NCBI RefSeq assembly: GCF_025562715.2
Contig: NZ_JAPFCC010000001.1
Location: forward strand, 886,501 to 950,500
Reading direction: 5' to 3'
DNA from: Endozoicomonas gorgoniicola
GTDB lineage: Bacteria; Pseudomonadota; Gammaproteobacteria; Pseudomonadales; Endozoicomonadaceae
Length of the DNA: 64,000 nt
The position numbers and the translations under genes were made by a program. The first letter of the stretch is position 1. Each line of letters starts with the position of its first letter. Below, piece by piece: positions 54,685 through 63,984 of this stretch. The notes below the pieces were generated by a model. That model was not told where the DNA came from, searched no databases, and was given only the letters and a program-made list of their open reading frames with translations.

Positions 54685-56079
54685 TCAGCACATCACTACA
54701 TTAACAGCCAGCCCACCGGTGGCTGTTTCTTTGTACTTGTCCTGCATGTCCAGCCCGGTCTGGTGCATGGTTTCAATGACGTCGTCCAGTGATACCCGGT
54801 GCTCTCCGGTACCAATCAGAGCCAGCCGGGCGGCATTGATTGCCTTGACCGCACCCATGGTATTTCGTTCGATACAGGGAACCTGAACCAGCCCGCCAAC
54901 AGGATCACAGGTTAGCCCCAGGTTGTGTTCCATACCGATTTCTGCCGCGTTCTCAATCTGTAATGGTGAGCCGCCCAGTATTGCACACAAACCTCCGGCC
55001 GCCATGGAGCAGGCTACGCCGATCTCTCCCTGACAGCCGACTTCAGCGGCTGAGATGGAAGCGTTTTTTTTATAAAGCATTCCAATAGCCGCAGCTGTTG
55101 CGATAAAAGTGACTATGCTCTCTTCAACGGTGTTCTGTTCATCGCCGCTGTCTACAAAACGCACGTAGTAGGCCAGAACCGCAGGAATTACTCCGGCGGC
55201 ACCGTTGGTGGGGGCTGTGACGACACGACCACCCATGGCATTTTCTTCATTAACGGCCAGGGCAAACAGGCTGACCCAGTCCATCAGCTCCAGCTGATCT
55301 TTCTGGTGAGCCTTACGGTTGAGCAGCTTCTGATGCAGGCCGTGGGCTCGACGGACGACATGCAACCCACCCGGCAGTTCCCCGTCCTTTGCGCAGCCCC
55401 GGTCAATGCATTGCGCCATAACGTTCCAGATATGCAGAATCTGCTGCTCAATATCGGGGTAGCGGGCGAGGTGGCGTTCATTCGCCATCACCACTTCGGC
55501 AATAGTCAGGTTATTGTCTTCACAGCGTTGCAGAAGTTCTCTGCCATTGTCGAAGGGGTAGGGAATGGTTCGGGGGCTGGTGGGTCGGGTCTGGGCTGTA
55601 CTGGCTTCCTGCTCATCCAGTACAAAGCCGCCCCCGACGGAGTAGTAGTTATTGTTATGAAGAACAATGCCAGCATGGTCTCTGACGGTCAGGGTCATAC
55701 CATTGGGATGGGCTGGTAACGACTGCCCGAAGTGAAACTGCAGGTGTTGTTCCTGACGGAAGGCAACGGGGTGTTGTCCGGCAAGGTGAATCTGCCCTGA
55801 GTCTTTTATGGTTCTGAGTAACTCTGGTGCTTTGTCCGGATCAAGGCGGTCAGGCTGCTCACCCAGTAAGCCCAGAAGTATGGCTGTATCGGTCGCATGG
55901 CCGGACCCCGTCATCGCCAGTGCGCCGAACAGGTCGATCTTGATACTGTCGACCTGATTCAGCAACTGTTTGTCTGACAGTTCGCCAAGAAAGCGGTTGG
56001 CAGCCACCATCGGCCCCACTGTGTGGGATGAGGAGGGCCCTACGCCAATTTTGAACAGGTCAAAGATACTCAGGCCCAT
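54685..56079 (-). CDS. sdaA: L-serine ammonia-lyase (iron-sulfur, single chain)
   Basis: A 464-residue enzyme converting L-serine to pyruvate and ammonia. The start [20 protein letters not shown] and the C-terminal domain with [16 protein letters not shown] and [14 protein letters not shown] (cluster cysteines) match SdaA/SdaB. ATG 56079 has GGAG at the right spacing; the GTG at 56088 is less likely. Together with gcvP directly downstream it links serine and glycine catabolism. A palindrome shared with agcS lies 164 bp upstream. Confidence 0.95.
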   Translation of the reverse strand: MGLSIFDLFKIGVGPSSSHTVGPMVAANRFLGELSDKQLLNQVDSIKIDLFGALAMTGSGHATDTAILLGLLGEQPDRLDPDKAPELLRTIKDSGQIHLAGQHPVAFRQEQHLQFHFGQSLPAHPNGMTLTVRDHAGIVLHNNNYYSVGGGFVLDEQEASTAQTRPTSPRTIPYPFDNGRELLQRCEDNNLTIAEVVMANERHLARYPDIEQQILHIWNVMAQCIDRGCAKDGELPGGLHVVRRAHGLHQKLLNRKAHQKDQLELMDWVSLFALAVNEENAMGGRVVTAPTNGAAGVIPAVLAYYVRFVDSGDEQNTVEESIVTFIATAAAIGMLYKKNASISAAEVGCQGEIGVACSMAAGGLCAILGGSPLQIENAAEIGMEHNLGLTCDPVGGLVQVPCIERNTMGAVKAINAARLALIGTGEHRVSLDDVIETMHQTGLDMQDKYKETATGGLAVNVVMC

Positions 56080-56552
56080 GGGGTTCACTCCATCCGGTTC
56101 TACTGACTTTTTATCATGCAGCTCATGGCTGTTTTATTATGAAGGCATTGGCAGCTGTTTGCGAACACCGGTTGCATCGGTCAACCGGGTTGGGAAAGTA
56201 TGCTGGAAGGGTAACAATCGTTCTGTTTCATATCAAGATGAATGTTTCTTATAGGAAACACCCGGAAATATGACTCAGGTCACCTGGGCTAAAAAAATTA
56301 AAATACAGTACCTTCATGCTGCCGAAGCTCTGCTAATATCACTGATTCCATGTTGTTCAATTTTTATTCCGTCATTGCTTAAGTTGTCGCTTTGTTAATC
56401 AATATCAATGCCCTGTTGTTTGGGGTATCAGACATTTGATATTCACTCTGCTCCGGAGCCTGTCCGACACGCTCCTTGAGTCTCCCCGGAGAAAGTGCTT
56501 TACCAGGTTTCAATGGCGGGTGTTACCAACCAAAAAAGCATGGTGTGATGTT
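56080..56552. other. divergent region between sdaA and the apyrase gene
   Basis: It holds the leader of sdaA-gcvP with the palindrome at 56243-56260 and the upstream region of the apyrase gene. No glycine riboswitch consensus was seen on the sdaA side. The frame from 56436 is the unlikely upstream extension of the apyrase. Confidence 0.45.
56243..56260 (-). promoter_or_regulatory. candidate operator TGTTTC-N6-GAAACA upstream of sdaA-gcvP
   Basis: Read toward sdaA it is TGTTTCCTATAAGAAACA, a 6+6 palindrome. The agcS leader has TGTTTCCTATATGAAAC in the same orientation. The centres (56251.5 and 63165.5) are both 172.5 bp from the chosen start codons. It may bind the XRE-cupin regulator encoded beside agcS. 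Confidence 0.6.
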
Positions 56553-57707
56553 ATGTTGTCAGGTAAGTTCGTCAGTATCTTTGCAATGACGTGTTCAATA
56601 GTAATGGCAGATTATAGTTTTGGTGCGGAGAAGAAGATTGCGGTAGTGGATGCGGGCAGTACCGGTTCAAGGCTCTATATCTATGAATATTCACCTGATC
56701 CTGATACCGGGATTCCTGTTATTGAAAAGGAAACGTCAAGCAAACAAAAAGGAGGGATTCAAGACGTAGATGCAAATAATCTGGATACCTATCTGGAGAA
56801 TCTGTTTGGCTCAGTCAACAAAGACAATATTAGTAATATTTATTTTTATTCAACCGCTGGTATGCGACAAATCAATCCTGATATAAGAGCATCCCTGAAT
56901 GAGCAAGTGAAAAAATGGTTAAAAGCAGAATTTCCTTCATCAGACATTGACGTAGAAACAATACCAGGCCGGAAAGAGGCTCTGTATGCCTGGCTGGCAT
57001 TAAATTATGTCAACAATTTATTTAAATTACAGGGAGACACACAAGGCGTTCTCGATATGGGCGGTGCGTCTACGCAGATTGCTTATGAAGTGAATGATAA
57101 AGAGGACTTTACTGTTGAAATAAACAGAAAAACTTACAAACTTAATACAGAAAGCTTTTTAGGCTTAGGGCTTAATCTGGCAATGAGCCAGTACCTGAAT
57201 CAGGAAGCATGTTTCCCTGTAGGCTTCACTTTACCTGATGGTAAAAAAGGAACAGGTGATTTTGATGCCTGCAGTAAGGCAATTATGCCGCTGATTACAG
57301 ATGTGCAAAAACTTAACAACTACACTAAATTACACCCTGTCAGAAATACGCACAGCTTTCTTCTCATCTCAGGGTATGACTATACAGCATCAGAGCTAAG
57401 AATCACGAAGAACTATTCCATTAAAAATCTGGGCAAGCAGGGTGAGGACTTTTGCAAACAATCCTGGATGGACTTAAAGGCTGGGAAAACTTCCTATGTG
57501 GCATCACCTTTTATATGGCATATCTGCTTTGATTCAGCTCTGGAGGAGGACTTGTTAACACTTGGGTATCGGTTGGATTTTGCAGGTCTCCCTGTTAAAA
57601 CGGCTTCAACTGTTTCCTATAACTTAAACTGGCCATTAGGTGTTGTGCTTACCCCTTTTGTCACTACTTCTTCTAATCCAAAAGAGAATACTCATACTGA
57701 CCTGTAG
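56553..57707 (+). CDS. exported GDA1/CD39-type apyrase (NTPDase)
   Basis: A 384-residue nucleoside tri/diphosphatase of the eukaryote-type ecto-apyrase family. The apyrase-conserved regions are seen in order: ACR1 VVDAGSTGSRLY (about 31-42), ACR2 YFYSTAGMR (97-105), ACR3 IPGRKEALYAW with the catalytic Glu142, and ACR4 GVLDMGGASTQIAY (165-178). ATG 56553 gives a signal peptide (MLSGKFVSIFAMTCSIVMADYSFGAE); the frame starts 117 bp earlier without support. It should hydrolyse extracellular ATP/ADP, as in Legionella. It is a single gene; a hairpin at 57711-57737 follows. Confidence 0.9.
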   Translation: MLSGKFVSIFAMTCSIVMADYSFGAEKKIAVVDAGSTGSRLYIYEYSPDPDTGIPVIEKETSSKQKGGIQDVDANNLDTYLENLFGSVNKDNISNIYFYSTAGMRQINPDIRASLNEQVKKWLKAEFPSSDIDVETIPGRKEALYAWLALNYVNNLFKLQGDTQGVLDMGGASTQIAYEVNDKEDFTVEINRKTYKLNTESFLGLGLNLAMSQYLNQEACFPVGFTLPDGKKGTGDFDACSKAIMPLITDVQKLNNYTKLHPVRNTHSFLLISGYDYTASELRITKNYSIKNLGKQGEDFCKQSWMDLKAGKTSYVASPFIWHICFDSALEEDLLTLGYRLDFAGLPVKTASTVSYNLNWPLGVVLTPFVTTSSNPKENTHTDL

Positions 57708-57710
57708 GCC

Positions 57711-57737
57711 TTTGGCGCCAAACCCCGGCACCCGGGG
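57711..57737 (+). terminator. GC-rich palindromes after the apyrase gene
   Basis: TTTGGCGCCAAA followed by CCCCGG-cac-CCGGGG. They may form stems at the 3' end; no long T-run, so the terminator call is weak. Confidence 0.4.
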
Positions 57738-57774
57738 TGGGGGAGTTTATTTCCAGCTTAATTGAGTGAGTGTG

Positions 57775-57990
57775 ATGTTAAGACGCAAGCGCGGGCAAAT
57801 TTTTCAGACTCTCCTGAAGTCCGGCATGTACTCCCTGTTTTTTATATCCATTCCCTGGTATAGAACTCCCGGGCAGTTTGCCTATACCTTTGAAGGTTTT
57901 CCTGACTGGGTACTTACAGCACTTCTGTGTTATGCCATTGCAACCGGCATCAACGTATGGCTGTGGTTTGCCGAGAGCGCGACGGAATGA
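57775..57990 (+). CDS. small membrane subunit, DUF997/YhdT-like
   Basis: A 71-residue protein with two predicted membrane helices (LLKSGMYSLFFISIPWY and WVLTALLCYAIATGINVWLWF) and the FEGFPDW motif between them. YhdT-type proteins (DUF997) accompany PanF-like sodium symporters. It overlaps the start of the symporter gene by ATGA, pointing to translational coupling. I start at ATG 57775; an upstream GTG at 57766 adds three residues. Confidence 0.75.
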   Translation: MLRRKRGQIFQTLLKSGMYSLFFISIPWYRTPGQFAYTFEGFPDWVLTALLCYAIATGINVWLWFAESATE

Positions 57991-59498
57991 CGCTTCAGCT
58001 AACACTGGTTATCGCTTATTTCCTGCTACTTATACCGGTGTGTCTGAAAGCGAAAAAATCCAGCACCAGGCATACGGCATCGGATCATTATCTGGCTGGC
58101 CGTTCTCTGGGGCTGTTTGTGTTGTCCCTGACGCTCTTTGCCACCATAGCCAGTGGCCATACGTTGCTGGCCAACACCGGACAGGCCTATCTGCTTGGTT
58201 ATCACTGGATCATGGCAATGGGGTTATGGGCCACCATCAGCGTCAGTTATCGCTGGATTGTTCCCGGGCTGAGACCGGTTGCTCTGGCTAACCATTTTGT
58301 TACCCCCGGAGACTGGATTCGGTTTCGGTTCGCTGCCCAGCCGTGGGCAGCCCCTTTGAGGCAACTGCTCACGCTCTGCTTCTGCCTCTGTCTGGCCAAC
58401 TATCTGTTTGCTCAACTCAAAGCGGCGGGCGAAATCATGGTAGTGCTGACGGACAGCAAGCTTCCCTACAGCATGGCTGTCCCGCTGTTTGGTCTGGTTA
58501 TTCTGCTCTATGACTCGGTAGGTGGTTTGCGCGCTGTGGCCTGGACCGATGTGATTCAGGGGTTGGTGACCATTGTTGGAATTGTCAGCCTGTGCTACTG
58601 GATCACCAGCAACTTTGGTGGTTTACAGCAAATCGTTGCCGGCGTCACTGAGTACAGACCTGAGAGTGCCAGGGTTCCCGATTACACCTTTCAGGCTCGC
58701 TGGTTCAGCCTTATGCTAATGGGAGGATTGGCTGTCTGTGTTTACCCGCAGGGGCTGCAGCGTGTTTTTGCGGCGTCATCCACCCGGGTACTTTACCGTT
58801 CACTGGCGCTGTCCAACATGTTTCTTGTCATCTGCGGAGTGGTTCTTATTTTCGCAGGCTGGTCGTCTCTGTCACTGCTTGGTGGGGCCAATATCAATGT
58901 CGACCAGGTGTTGACTGTGGTGTTAAAAGAGTGGGCTGACAGCAGCGCTGTTAACTATTTCGCAGCCTCTCTGGTGCTGATGGCGGTGATGGCAGCCATT
59001 ATGTCAACGGCTGACTCGGTACTGCTGTCGCTGGTGTCCATTATCAAACACGACTTTACTCAAGCTTCTGTTCGAACCGATCTTCGACAGGACTATCTGA
59101 TTGCGGTTGTGGTCATGATGCTCTGTTCTCTTGCAGCGCTTTACCGGGATATTACCCTGTGGCACCTGCTTGAACTCAAGCTGGAATTGCTGGTGCAGTG
59201 TTTTCCGGGTTTTGCACTGGCACTGCACAGACCCTCACTCAGGGCGTCTTCTGTTTTTCTGGGGCTGGTTGCAGGTCTGGTGGTGCTGGTCACCGAGCTG
59301 GTTCTGGGGGTTCGCTCTGTTTATGGCATTAATAACGGCATGGTGGCTTTGGCCGCCAACGTTGCCGGTATTTTTATGCATCACTTTGTCATTGTTCTGG
59401 TGGCAAAGAAAAGGTCATTAGCTTTATGGACTAAGAGTGCTTATCCCATGAGTGCAAACAACCGTGGTTCCAGAGGCAGCCAAAAAAAGAATGAATAG
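57987..59498 (+). CDS. sodium:solute symporter (SSS family)
   Basis: A 503-residue symporter with about 13 membrane segments. DHYLAGRSLGLFVLSLTLFAT, LYDSVGGLRAVAWTDVIQGL and MSTADSVLLSLVS are typical of the SSS family with the sodium site. Together with the DUF997-like small partner it resembles PanF (pantothenate), but the substrate is not secure. It starts by ATGA overlap with the small gene. Confidence 0.88.
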   Translation: MTLQLTLVIAYFLLLIPVCLKAKKSSTRHTASDHYLAGRSLGLFVLSLTLFATIASGHTLLANTGQAYLLGYHWIMAMGLWATISVSYRWIVPGLRPVALANHFVTPGDWIRFRFAAQPWAAPLRQLLTLCFCLCLANYLFAQLKAAGEIMVVLTDSKLPYSMAVPLFGLVILLYDSVGGLRAVAWTDVIQGLVTIVGIVSLCYWITSNFGGLQQIVAGVTEYRPESARVPDYTFQARWFSLMLMGGLAVCVYPQGLQRVFAASSTRVLYRSLALSNMFLVICGVVLIFAGWSSLSLLGGANINVDQVLTVVLKEWADSSAVNYFAASLVLMAVMAAIMSTADSVLLSLVSIIKHDFTQASVRTDLRQDYLIAVVVMMLCSLAALYRDITLWHLLELKLELLVQCFPGFALALHRPSLRASSVFLGLVAGLVVLVTELVLGVRSVYGINNGMVALAANVAGIFMHHFVIVLVAKKRSLALWTKSAYPMSANNRGSRGSQKKNE

Positions 59499-59558
59499 TG
59501 AAATATACTAACACCGTCGTTCCTTGCTGAGGGAAGAAGGTGGAGAGCATGTTCGCCG

Positions 59559-61433
59559 TCATTCGTCTATTTGGTCACTCTCGTCAGCACACTCTTTTAC
59601 ATATTTGTCATAATCTTGTTTTGTCGTAAAGTAAGCTTTTTTCGTCTCAATGCAAAATCTGGCCTCAGGCGAACGAGCCTCCGTGGGCGTGGATGTAGAT
59701 GTAGATGCCCCCTGGTTAGTGGTTACAGGCGCTTCGGCAACAGGTAGCAAACGATGAGGTGTATATGCCTGAACCCGGGGTGCATGTACCTGTGGTTGAA
59801 GTGTAACTGACTGGCACCCTTGACCGGGAAAACCTGGTTGTTGAGTTGGCAATAAATGGTATGTGTGTTGACTCATTTGTCTCTGGGGTTGAGGAGTACG
59901 TTGTTGCCGGTACAAGTCGTTAAGCTGAGAGCGTAATTCTCGAACTTGCCTCTGGGTCAAAAAGTTACAAGTCAGAACAATGCCGGCTACACCTAATGCA
60001 AATACTGAAATGCCCAGGCCAATATAAGCGGCGGTACTGGGTTTATTCTTATTAGACAAGGAGTCAGATTTTTTATTGTCAGATTTTTTATTGTCAGATT
60101 GCTCAGCTTCTCTGGAATACCTTCGACGGTGATGTTTTGTGTCTGATGGCATGGAGTCAGAGAGAAAGTTGGCATCCGGTAACCATTTAAATCCATTTTC
60201 ATCCTTATCGCTGATATAGCGGAAAATACGGTTACTGTTGTCAGAATCCCGGAAATTATCAGAAATGGGGGCGTTTAAGTCAGCGGCATCGTTTCCATTC
60301 ATCCAGCACTCAAACAGGTTGTTGTGAACAAAGTAATTTTCACTGTTGGTTCTGACCCCGTTAATCAGGTTTCTTTTGCATTCTCCAAAAAAATGATTGC
60401 CTTCTAACTTAAGTAATGTTGCGTTTCTCAGGGCATACTCAGAATTATTGGAGTCAGTATCTGATATGAGAAGGACAGAACTTTTGATATTTGACTGGCT
60501 GTTATATGAAAAAAAACGATTACCTTTTATATTGAAAAGGGTTTTATCTGATGTTTCGCCAAAATATAAAAGTGATTTATTTATGGAGGCTGAGATGGTT
60601 TGCCAGGTCAGCTGGATCAGCTCATTGTTAAAAATGTTTATAATGTTTTTTTCGGGCTGTATGTCCAGGTTGTATGATTCTGAATTGAGCTTGAAACTGA
60701 TTAATTCTGAGTCGAAAGTGAGTGGCTTTGAGTTTTGCTTATCCAGTGTCGATAAAAAAACAGGTGCAGTAGACAGCCCTGCCATCAATATTCCCGGCGT
60801 ACTTGAATCGATAAGGCTGTTTTCATTGAGATCATGGGGGTTCGAAGTACGCTTCAGGCCAATATAGAAGTCATTTGCCAGCCTTGCTTCAGGGGTTAGC
60901 GGAACACCTATCAGTTTTTGACCTTTCTCCAGAGTGATACTTTTTTTGACCTTATAGCTTTTTTTCCAGTGATCCGGAAGAAGGTGATAAGTTCCCTTGG
61001 CATAAACCATACTTAGCCCCTCGCCTCGCTGACCAGGATTCGGCAGTAGTGTTTTAACGCCGGGTCCGGGCAGCAGAAAGGCCGTATTCTCTTTATCTTC
61101 CGGCAGTCTGAAACGGTTATATTCTTCGATCGTCTCATCAACAGGCTTTCCGTCTGGAAAAAGTACGACGCATCGGGATATCTGATTGTAGGGAAATTGC
61201 TTTTGAATATTGCTTAGTACTGTCGCCGCAGCTATTTGAATTGATTTGCTCAGCCTGTCTTCCTTATCTACGGAAGAATTGCACAGATCACTTAATGTTT
61301 GAGTCTCTTTTGAAGTCATAACCGTTGACGTATATTCCCGGCGCATGTCTTGTGCTGTAGCAGGTAGACACGGAAATAAAAAAGTTAACGGCAATGTTCG
61401 TATTATGAAGGAACTTAATGAGAAGCTTTTCAT
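59559..61433 (-). CDS. unknown exported protein with C-terminal membrane helix
   Basis: A 624-residue protein. The signal peptide (SLSSFIIRTLPLTFLFPCLPATA) is cut near residue 27. Residues 200-420 contain repeated short strands with Asn-rich turns (KLEGNHFFGECKRN, IFNNELIQL, NIKGNRFFSYNSQS), like a right-handed beta-helix of the pectate-lyase/parallel type. A Lys/Ser/Asp-rich linker with a 15-bp repeat (NKKSD) leads to a helix (AAYIGLGISVFALGVAGIVLTC) and a Gln/Pro/Thr-rich cytoplasmic tail. It might bind surface carbohydrate; no family is recognised. Confidence 0.6.
   Translation of the reverse strand: MKSFSLSSFIIRTLPLTFLFPCLPATAQDMRREYTSTVMTSKETQTLSDLCNSSVDKEDRLSKSIQIAAATVLSNIQKQFPYNQISRCVVLFPDGKPVDETIEEYNRFRLPEDKENTAFLLPGPGVKTLLPNPGQRGEGLSMVYAKGTYHLLPDHWKKSYKVKKSITLEKGQKLIGVPLTPEARLANDFYIGLKRTSNPHDLNENSLIDSSTPGILMAGLSTAPVFLSTLDKQNSKPLTFDSELISFKLNSESYNLDIQPEKNIINIFNNELIQLTWQTISASINKSLLYFGETSDKTLFNIKGNRFFSYNSQSNIKSSVLLISDTDSNNSEYALRNATLLKLEGNHFFGECKRNLINGVRTNSENYFVHNNLFECWMNGNDAADLNAPISDNFRDSDNSNRIFRYISDKDENGFKWLPDANFLSDSMPSDTKHHRRRYSREAEQSDNKKSDNKKSDSLSNKNKPSTAAYIGLGISVFALGVAGIVLTCNFLTQRQVRELRSQLNDLYRQQRTPQPQRQMSQHTYHLLPTQQPGFPGQGCQSVTLQPQVHAPRVQAYTPHRLLPVAEAPVTTNQGASTSTSTPTEARSPEARFCIETKKAYFTTKQDYDKYVKECADESDQIDE
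60063..60100. repeat. 15-bp tandem repeat in the unknown membrane protein
   Basis: GTCAGATTTTTTATT occurs twice, then half a unit, giving NKKSD copies before the membrane helix. Confidence 0.88.
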
Positions 61434-61548
61434 GAGGATTGAAGTATACGTGTGTAAACGCTTGAATATAGCTGTTTATAAACCTCTTGCTATTCAGATT
61501 ATTTGTTTTTTTAAAATGCTACCTGACAGTTGGCGTTGCTGCTTTATT

Positions 61549-61583
61549 AAATAGAAAGCCATGAACTCTGTAGAATTCATGGC
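61549..61583 (-). terminator. terminator after agcS
   Basis: Arms GCCATGAA / TTCATGGC extended by TCT/AGA, followed on the minus strand by TTTCTATTT, 28 bp after the agcS stop. Confidence 0.75.
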
Positions 61584-61610
61584 CTGCTCTGCTAAGGGTA
61601 TTGTCAACAA

Positions 61611-62993
61611 TTATTCAGTGATGCTCCTGCCTTCTTTTTCGGCGGCTTCTTTTGCCAGATAGTCGCGCACCAGCCTGAACACTACAGGGCTTAACAGCAC
61701 GAGAGCGATAAGGTTAGGTATGGCCATCATGGCATTCAGAGTATCAGCAACCAGCCAGATGAAGTTAAGGTTCAGAGTTGCGCCAATGGGCAGGGCTATG
61801 ATCCACAGAACCCTGTACGGCTTCACTGAACGAGGGCCAAACAGATATACGAGGCAGCGCTCACCGTAAAAACTCCACCCCAGGATGGTAGTAAAGGCGA
61901 AGATGGTCAGCGAGAACGTAACAATGTAGTTACCAACGCCCGGCATGGCTTTGGCAAATGCCATGGAAGTCAGGGCTGCACCGGATTCACCGGAAGTCCA
62001 GAGACCAGAGGTGATAATCACCAGGCCGGTGATGGTACAGATAATAATGGTATCGATAAAAGTACCCAGCATGGCAACCATGCCCTGACGAACCGGGTCT
62101 TTGGTTTTGGCAGCAGCGTGGGCAATCGGGGCAGAACCCAGACCAGCCTCGTTGGAGAAAATACCCCGGGCAACACCAAAGCGAAGTGCTGCCCACACGG
62201 CTGCACCGGCAAAACCACCGGTAGCGGCAACCGGCGAGAAGGCATAGGTGAAGACCAGTGACAGAGCTTCAGGAATGGCAGCGGCATTAATCGCCAGAAC
62301 ACCCAGCCCGGCTAACAGATAGGTAATGGCCATAAAGGGAACCAGCGCGCCAGCGACCTGACCAATACGACGGATGCCGCCAATTAGCACCAGGCCTACC
62401 AGAACCATCAGGGCTACACCAGTTACCCAGGTTGGCAGACTGAAGTTGGCTTCCAGAGCCGCAGCGACCGAGTTGGATTGCACCGTGTTACCGATACCAA
62501 AGCCGGCGATAGCCCCAAACAGGGCGAACAGTGTGCCGAGCCATGCCCAGCGGGAACCCAGGCCATTTTTGATATAGTACATAGGGCCGCCATAATGGTT
62601 GCCTTTGTCGTCTACTTCCCGGAATTTTACAGCCAGTACCGCTTCTGCAAACTTGGTGGCCATACCTACCAGTGCTGTACACCACATCCAGAAGAGGGCT
62701 CCGGGACCACCAAGGAAGACGGCAGTGGCAACGCCGGCAATATTACCGGTACCAACGGTAGCCGACAGGGCCGTCATCAATGCCTGAAAGGGTGAGATTT
62801 CCCCCGCCTTGTCGTCGCCTTCTGCCGGTGTACGACCACTCCATAATAGTTTGAAACCGGTTCCCAGCTTGAGCAGTGGCATCAGCCGCAGACCCAGCAT
62901 CAGGAATAGCCCTACCCCCAGAATAAGAACAAGCATTAACGGTCCCCAGACGACCCCGTTAATGGCGTTCACAATATTTGTTATTTGTTCCAT
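61611..62993 (-). CDS. alanine/glycine:sodium symporter (AGCS family)
   Basis: A 460-residue symporter with about 11 membrane segments. The AGCS signature reads GTGNIAGVATAVFLGGPGALFWMW and SNEAGLGSAPIAHAAAKT appears later. It imports alanine or glycine with sodium. ATG 62993 (MEQITNIVNAINGVVWGP) is preferred over the longer frame to 63050, since the family begins here. It carries the same palindrome upstream as sdaA-gcvP, and its terminator follows. The XRE-cupin gene diverges from it. Confidence 0.93.
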   Translation of the reverse strand: MEQITNIVNAINGVVWGPLMLVLILGVGLFLMLGLRLMPLLKLGTGFKLLWSGRTPAEGDDKAGEISPFQALMTALSATVGTGNIAGVATAVFLGGPGALFWMWCTALVGMATKFAEAVLAVKFREVDDKGNHYGGPMYYIKNGLGSRWAWLGTLFALFGAIAGFGIGNTVQSNSVAAALEANFSLPTWVTGVALMVLVGLVLIGGIRRIGQVAGALVPFMAITYLLAGLGVLAINAAAIPEALSLVFTYAFSPVAATGGFAGAAVWAALRFGVARGIFSNEAGLGSAPIAHAAAKTKDPVRQGMVAMLGTFIDTIIICTITGLVIITSGLWTSGESGAALTSMAFAKAMPGVGNYIVTFSLTIFAFTTILGWSFYGERCLVYLFGPRSVKPYRVLWIIALPIGATLNLNFIWLVADTLNAMMAIPNLIALVLLSPVVFRLVRDYLAKEAAEKEGRSITE

Positions 62994-63157
62994 GGTTTTA
63001 TCCGCTGTTAGCTTGTTGTTCAGCTGCGTCACAGACCGGAGATACATCACTAACCTTGTGAAAATTCCAGCAAAAATCGTCCGTTCGCAGGTGGCTTTAA
63101 CTTAATGAATTAGGTGGGAAAATTCAACGGAGGCTCAGACTGCATAAGGTCTGGCGG

Positions 63158-63173
63158 GTTTCATATAGGAAAC
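63158..63173 (-). promoter_or_regulatory. candidate operator GTTTC-N6-GAAAC upstream of agcS
   Basis: Plus-strand GTTTCATATAGGAAAC; read toward agcS it is GTTTCCTATATGAAAC. It differs from the sdaA copy by one base in the spacer. It is centred 172.5 bp before the agcS start and about 137 bp before the XRE start, so it could govern both. Confidence 0.65.
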
Positions 63174-63301
63174 AAATGTCGTCAATCAGGGAGTCTTCCT
63201 TTAATTCACGGCTCGGCTTGGTTACTATTGCCGATACTTCTTTAGTTGCCCTTTTTCAGTTGCTCCTAAGCTGGATCAATTCATGCAGGTGAAAAATAAA
63301 A

Positions 63302-63934
63302 ATGACTGAGCAGGCTTATTTTTTACAACGCGAAAAACAGTCAGTAATGGTTACGCGCGGCGACAGAGAAGCGTCTGTTGAGCCTCTGCAACTGGGGCAG
63401 CGGGTTCGGGATATTCGACAGAGCAAGAACCTGACCCTTGAGGAAGCCAGCAAGCTGACCGGGCTGGCACGTTCCACCCTGTCGAAGATCGAAAATGAAC
63501 AGATTTCCCCCACGTTTGCAGCGGTCACCAAACTGGTCACTGGATTGGGGATTGATATTCCACAGCTGTTCACCCAGCCCGACACCCGAACCTCTGCCAC
63601 TGGCAGGCGCGCCATAACCCGTAAAGGGGAAGGGCAGTTGCACCCTACCACGACCTACGAACATGAGCTGCTGGCAGATGAGTTGTCGGGTAAGCGCATG
63701 ATTCCCTACCGGACCACCGTGTTTGCCCGCTCTTTTGATGACTATCAGGACTGGGTGCGGCATGAGGGGGAGGAATTTCTGCTGGTATTGAGCGGTCGAC
63801 TGGCGCTGTTTACCGAGTTCTACCAGCCTGTTGAACTGGATGAAGGCGACAGCGCTTATTATGATGCCGAAATGGGACATGTGCTGGTATCGCTCAGTGA
63901 AGAAGACGCTGTGGTGTTGTGGGTGACCGCCTGA
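63302..63934 (+). CDS. XRE-family regulator with cupin sensor domain
   Basis: A 210-residue transcription factor. The N-terminal helix-turn-helix (LGQRVRDIRQSKNLTLEEAS, then GLARSTLSKIENEQISPTF, about residues 31-75) is followed by a C-terminal cupin domain (about 140-208, with HEGEEFLLVLSGRLALFTE and DEGDSAYYDAEMGHV). Such proteins sense small ligands and often control nearby amino-acid genes. It diverges from agcS and may bind the GTTTC-N6-GAAAC sites. Confidence 0.92.
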   Translation: MTEQAYFLQREKQSVMVTRGDREASVEPLQLGQRVRDIRQSKNLTLEEASKLTGLARSTLSKIENEQISPTFAAVTKLVTGLGIDIPQLFTQPDTRTSATGRRAITRKGEGQLHPTTTYEHELLADELSGKRMIPYRTTVFARSFDDYQDWVRHEGEEFLLVLSGRLALFTEFYQPVELDEGDSAYYDAEMGHVLVSLSEEDAVVLWVTA

Positions 63935-63984
63935 TTCTAAAGCAGCCTGAAGGGAGTGATGCCATACTATGGGGCAGAATCTAC

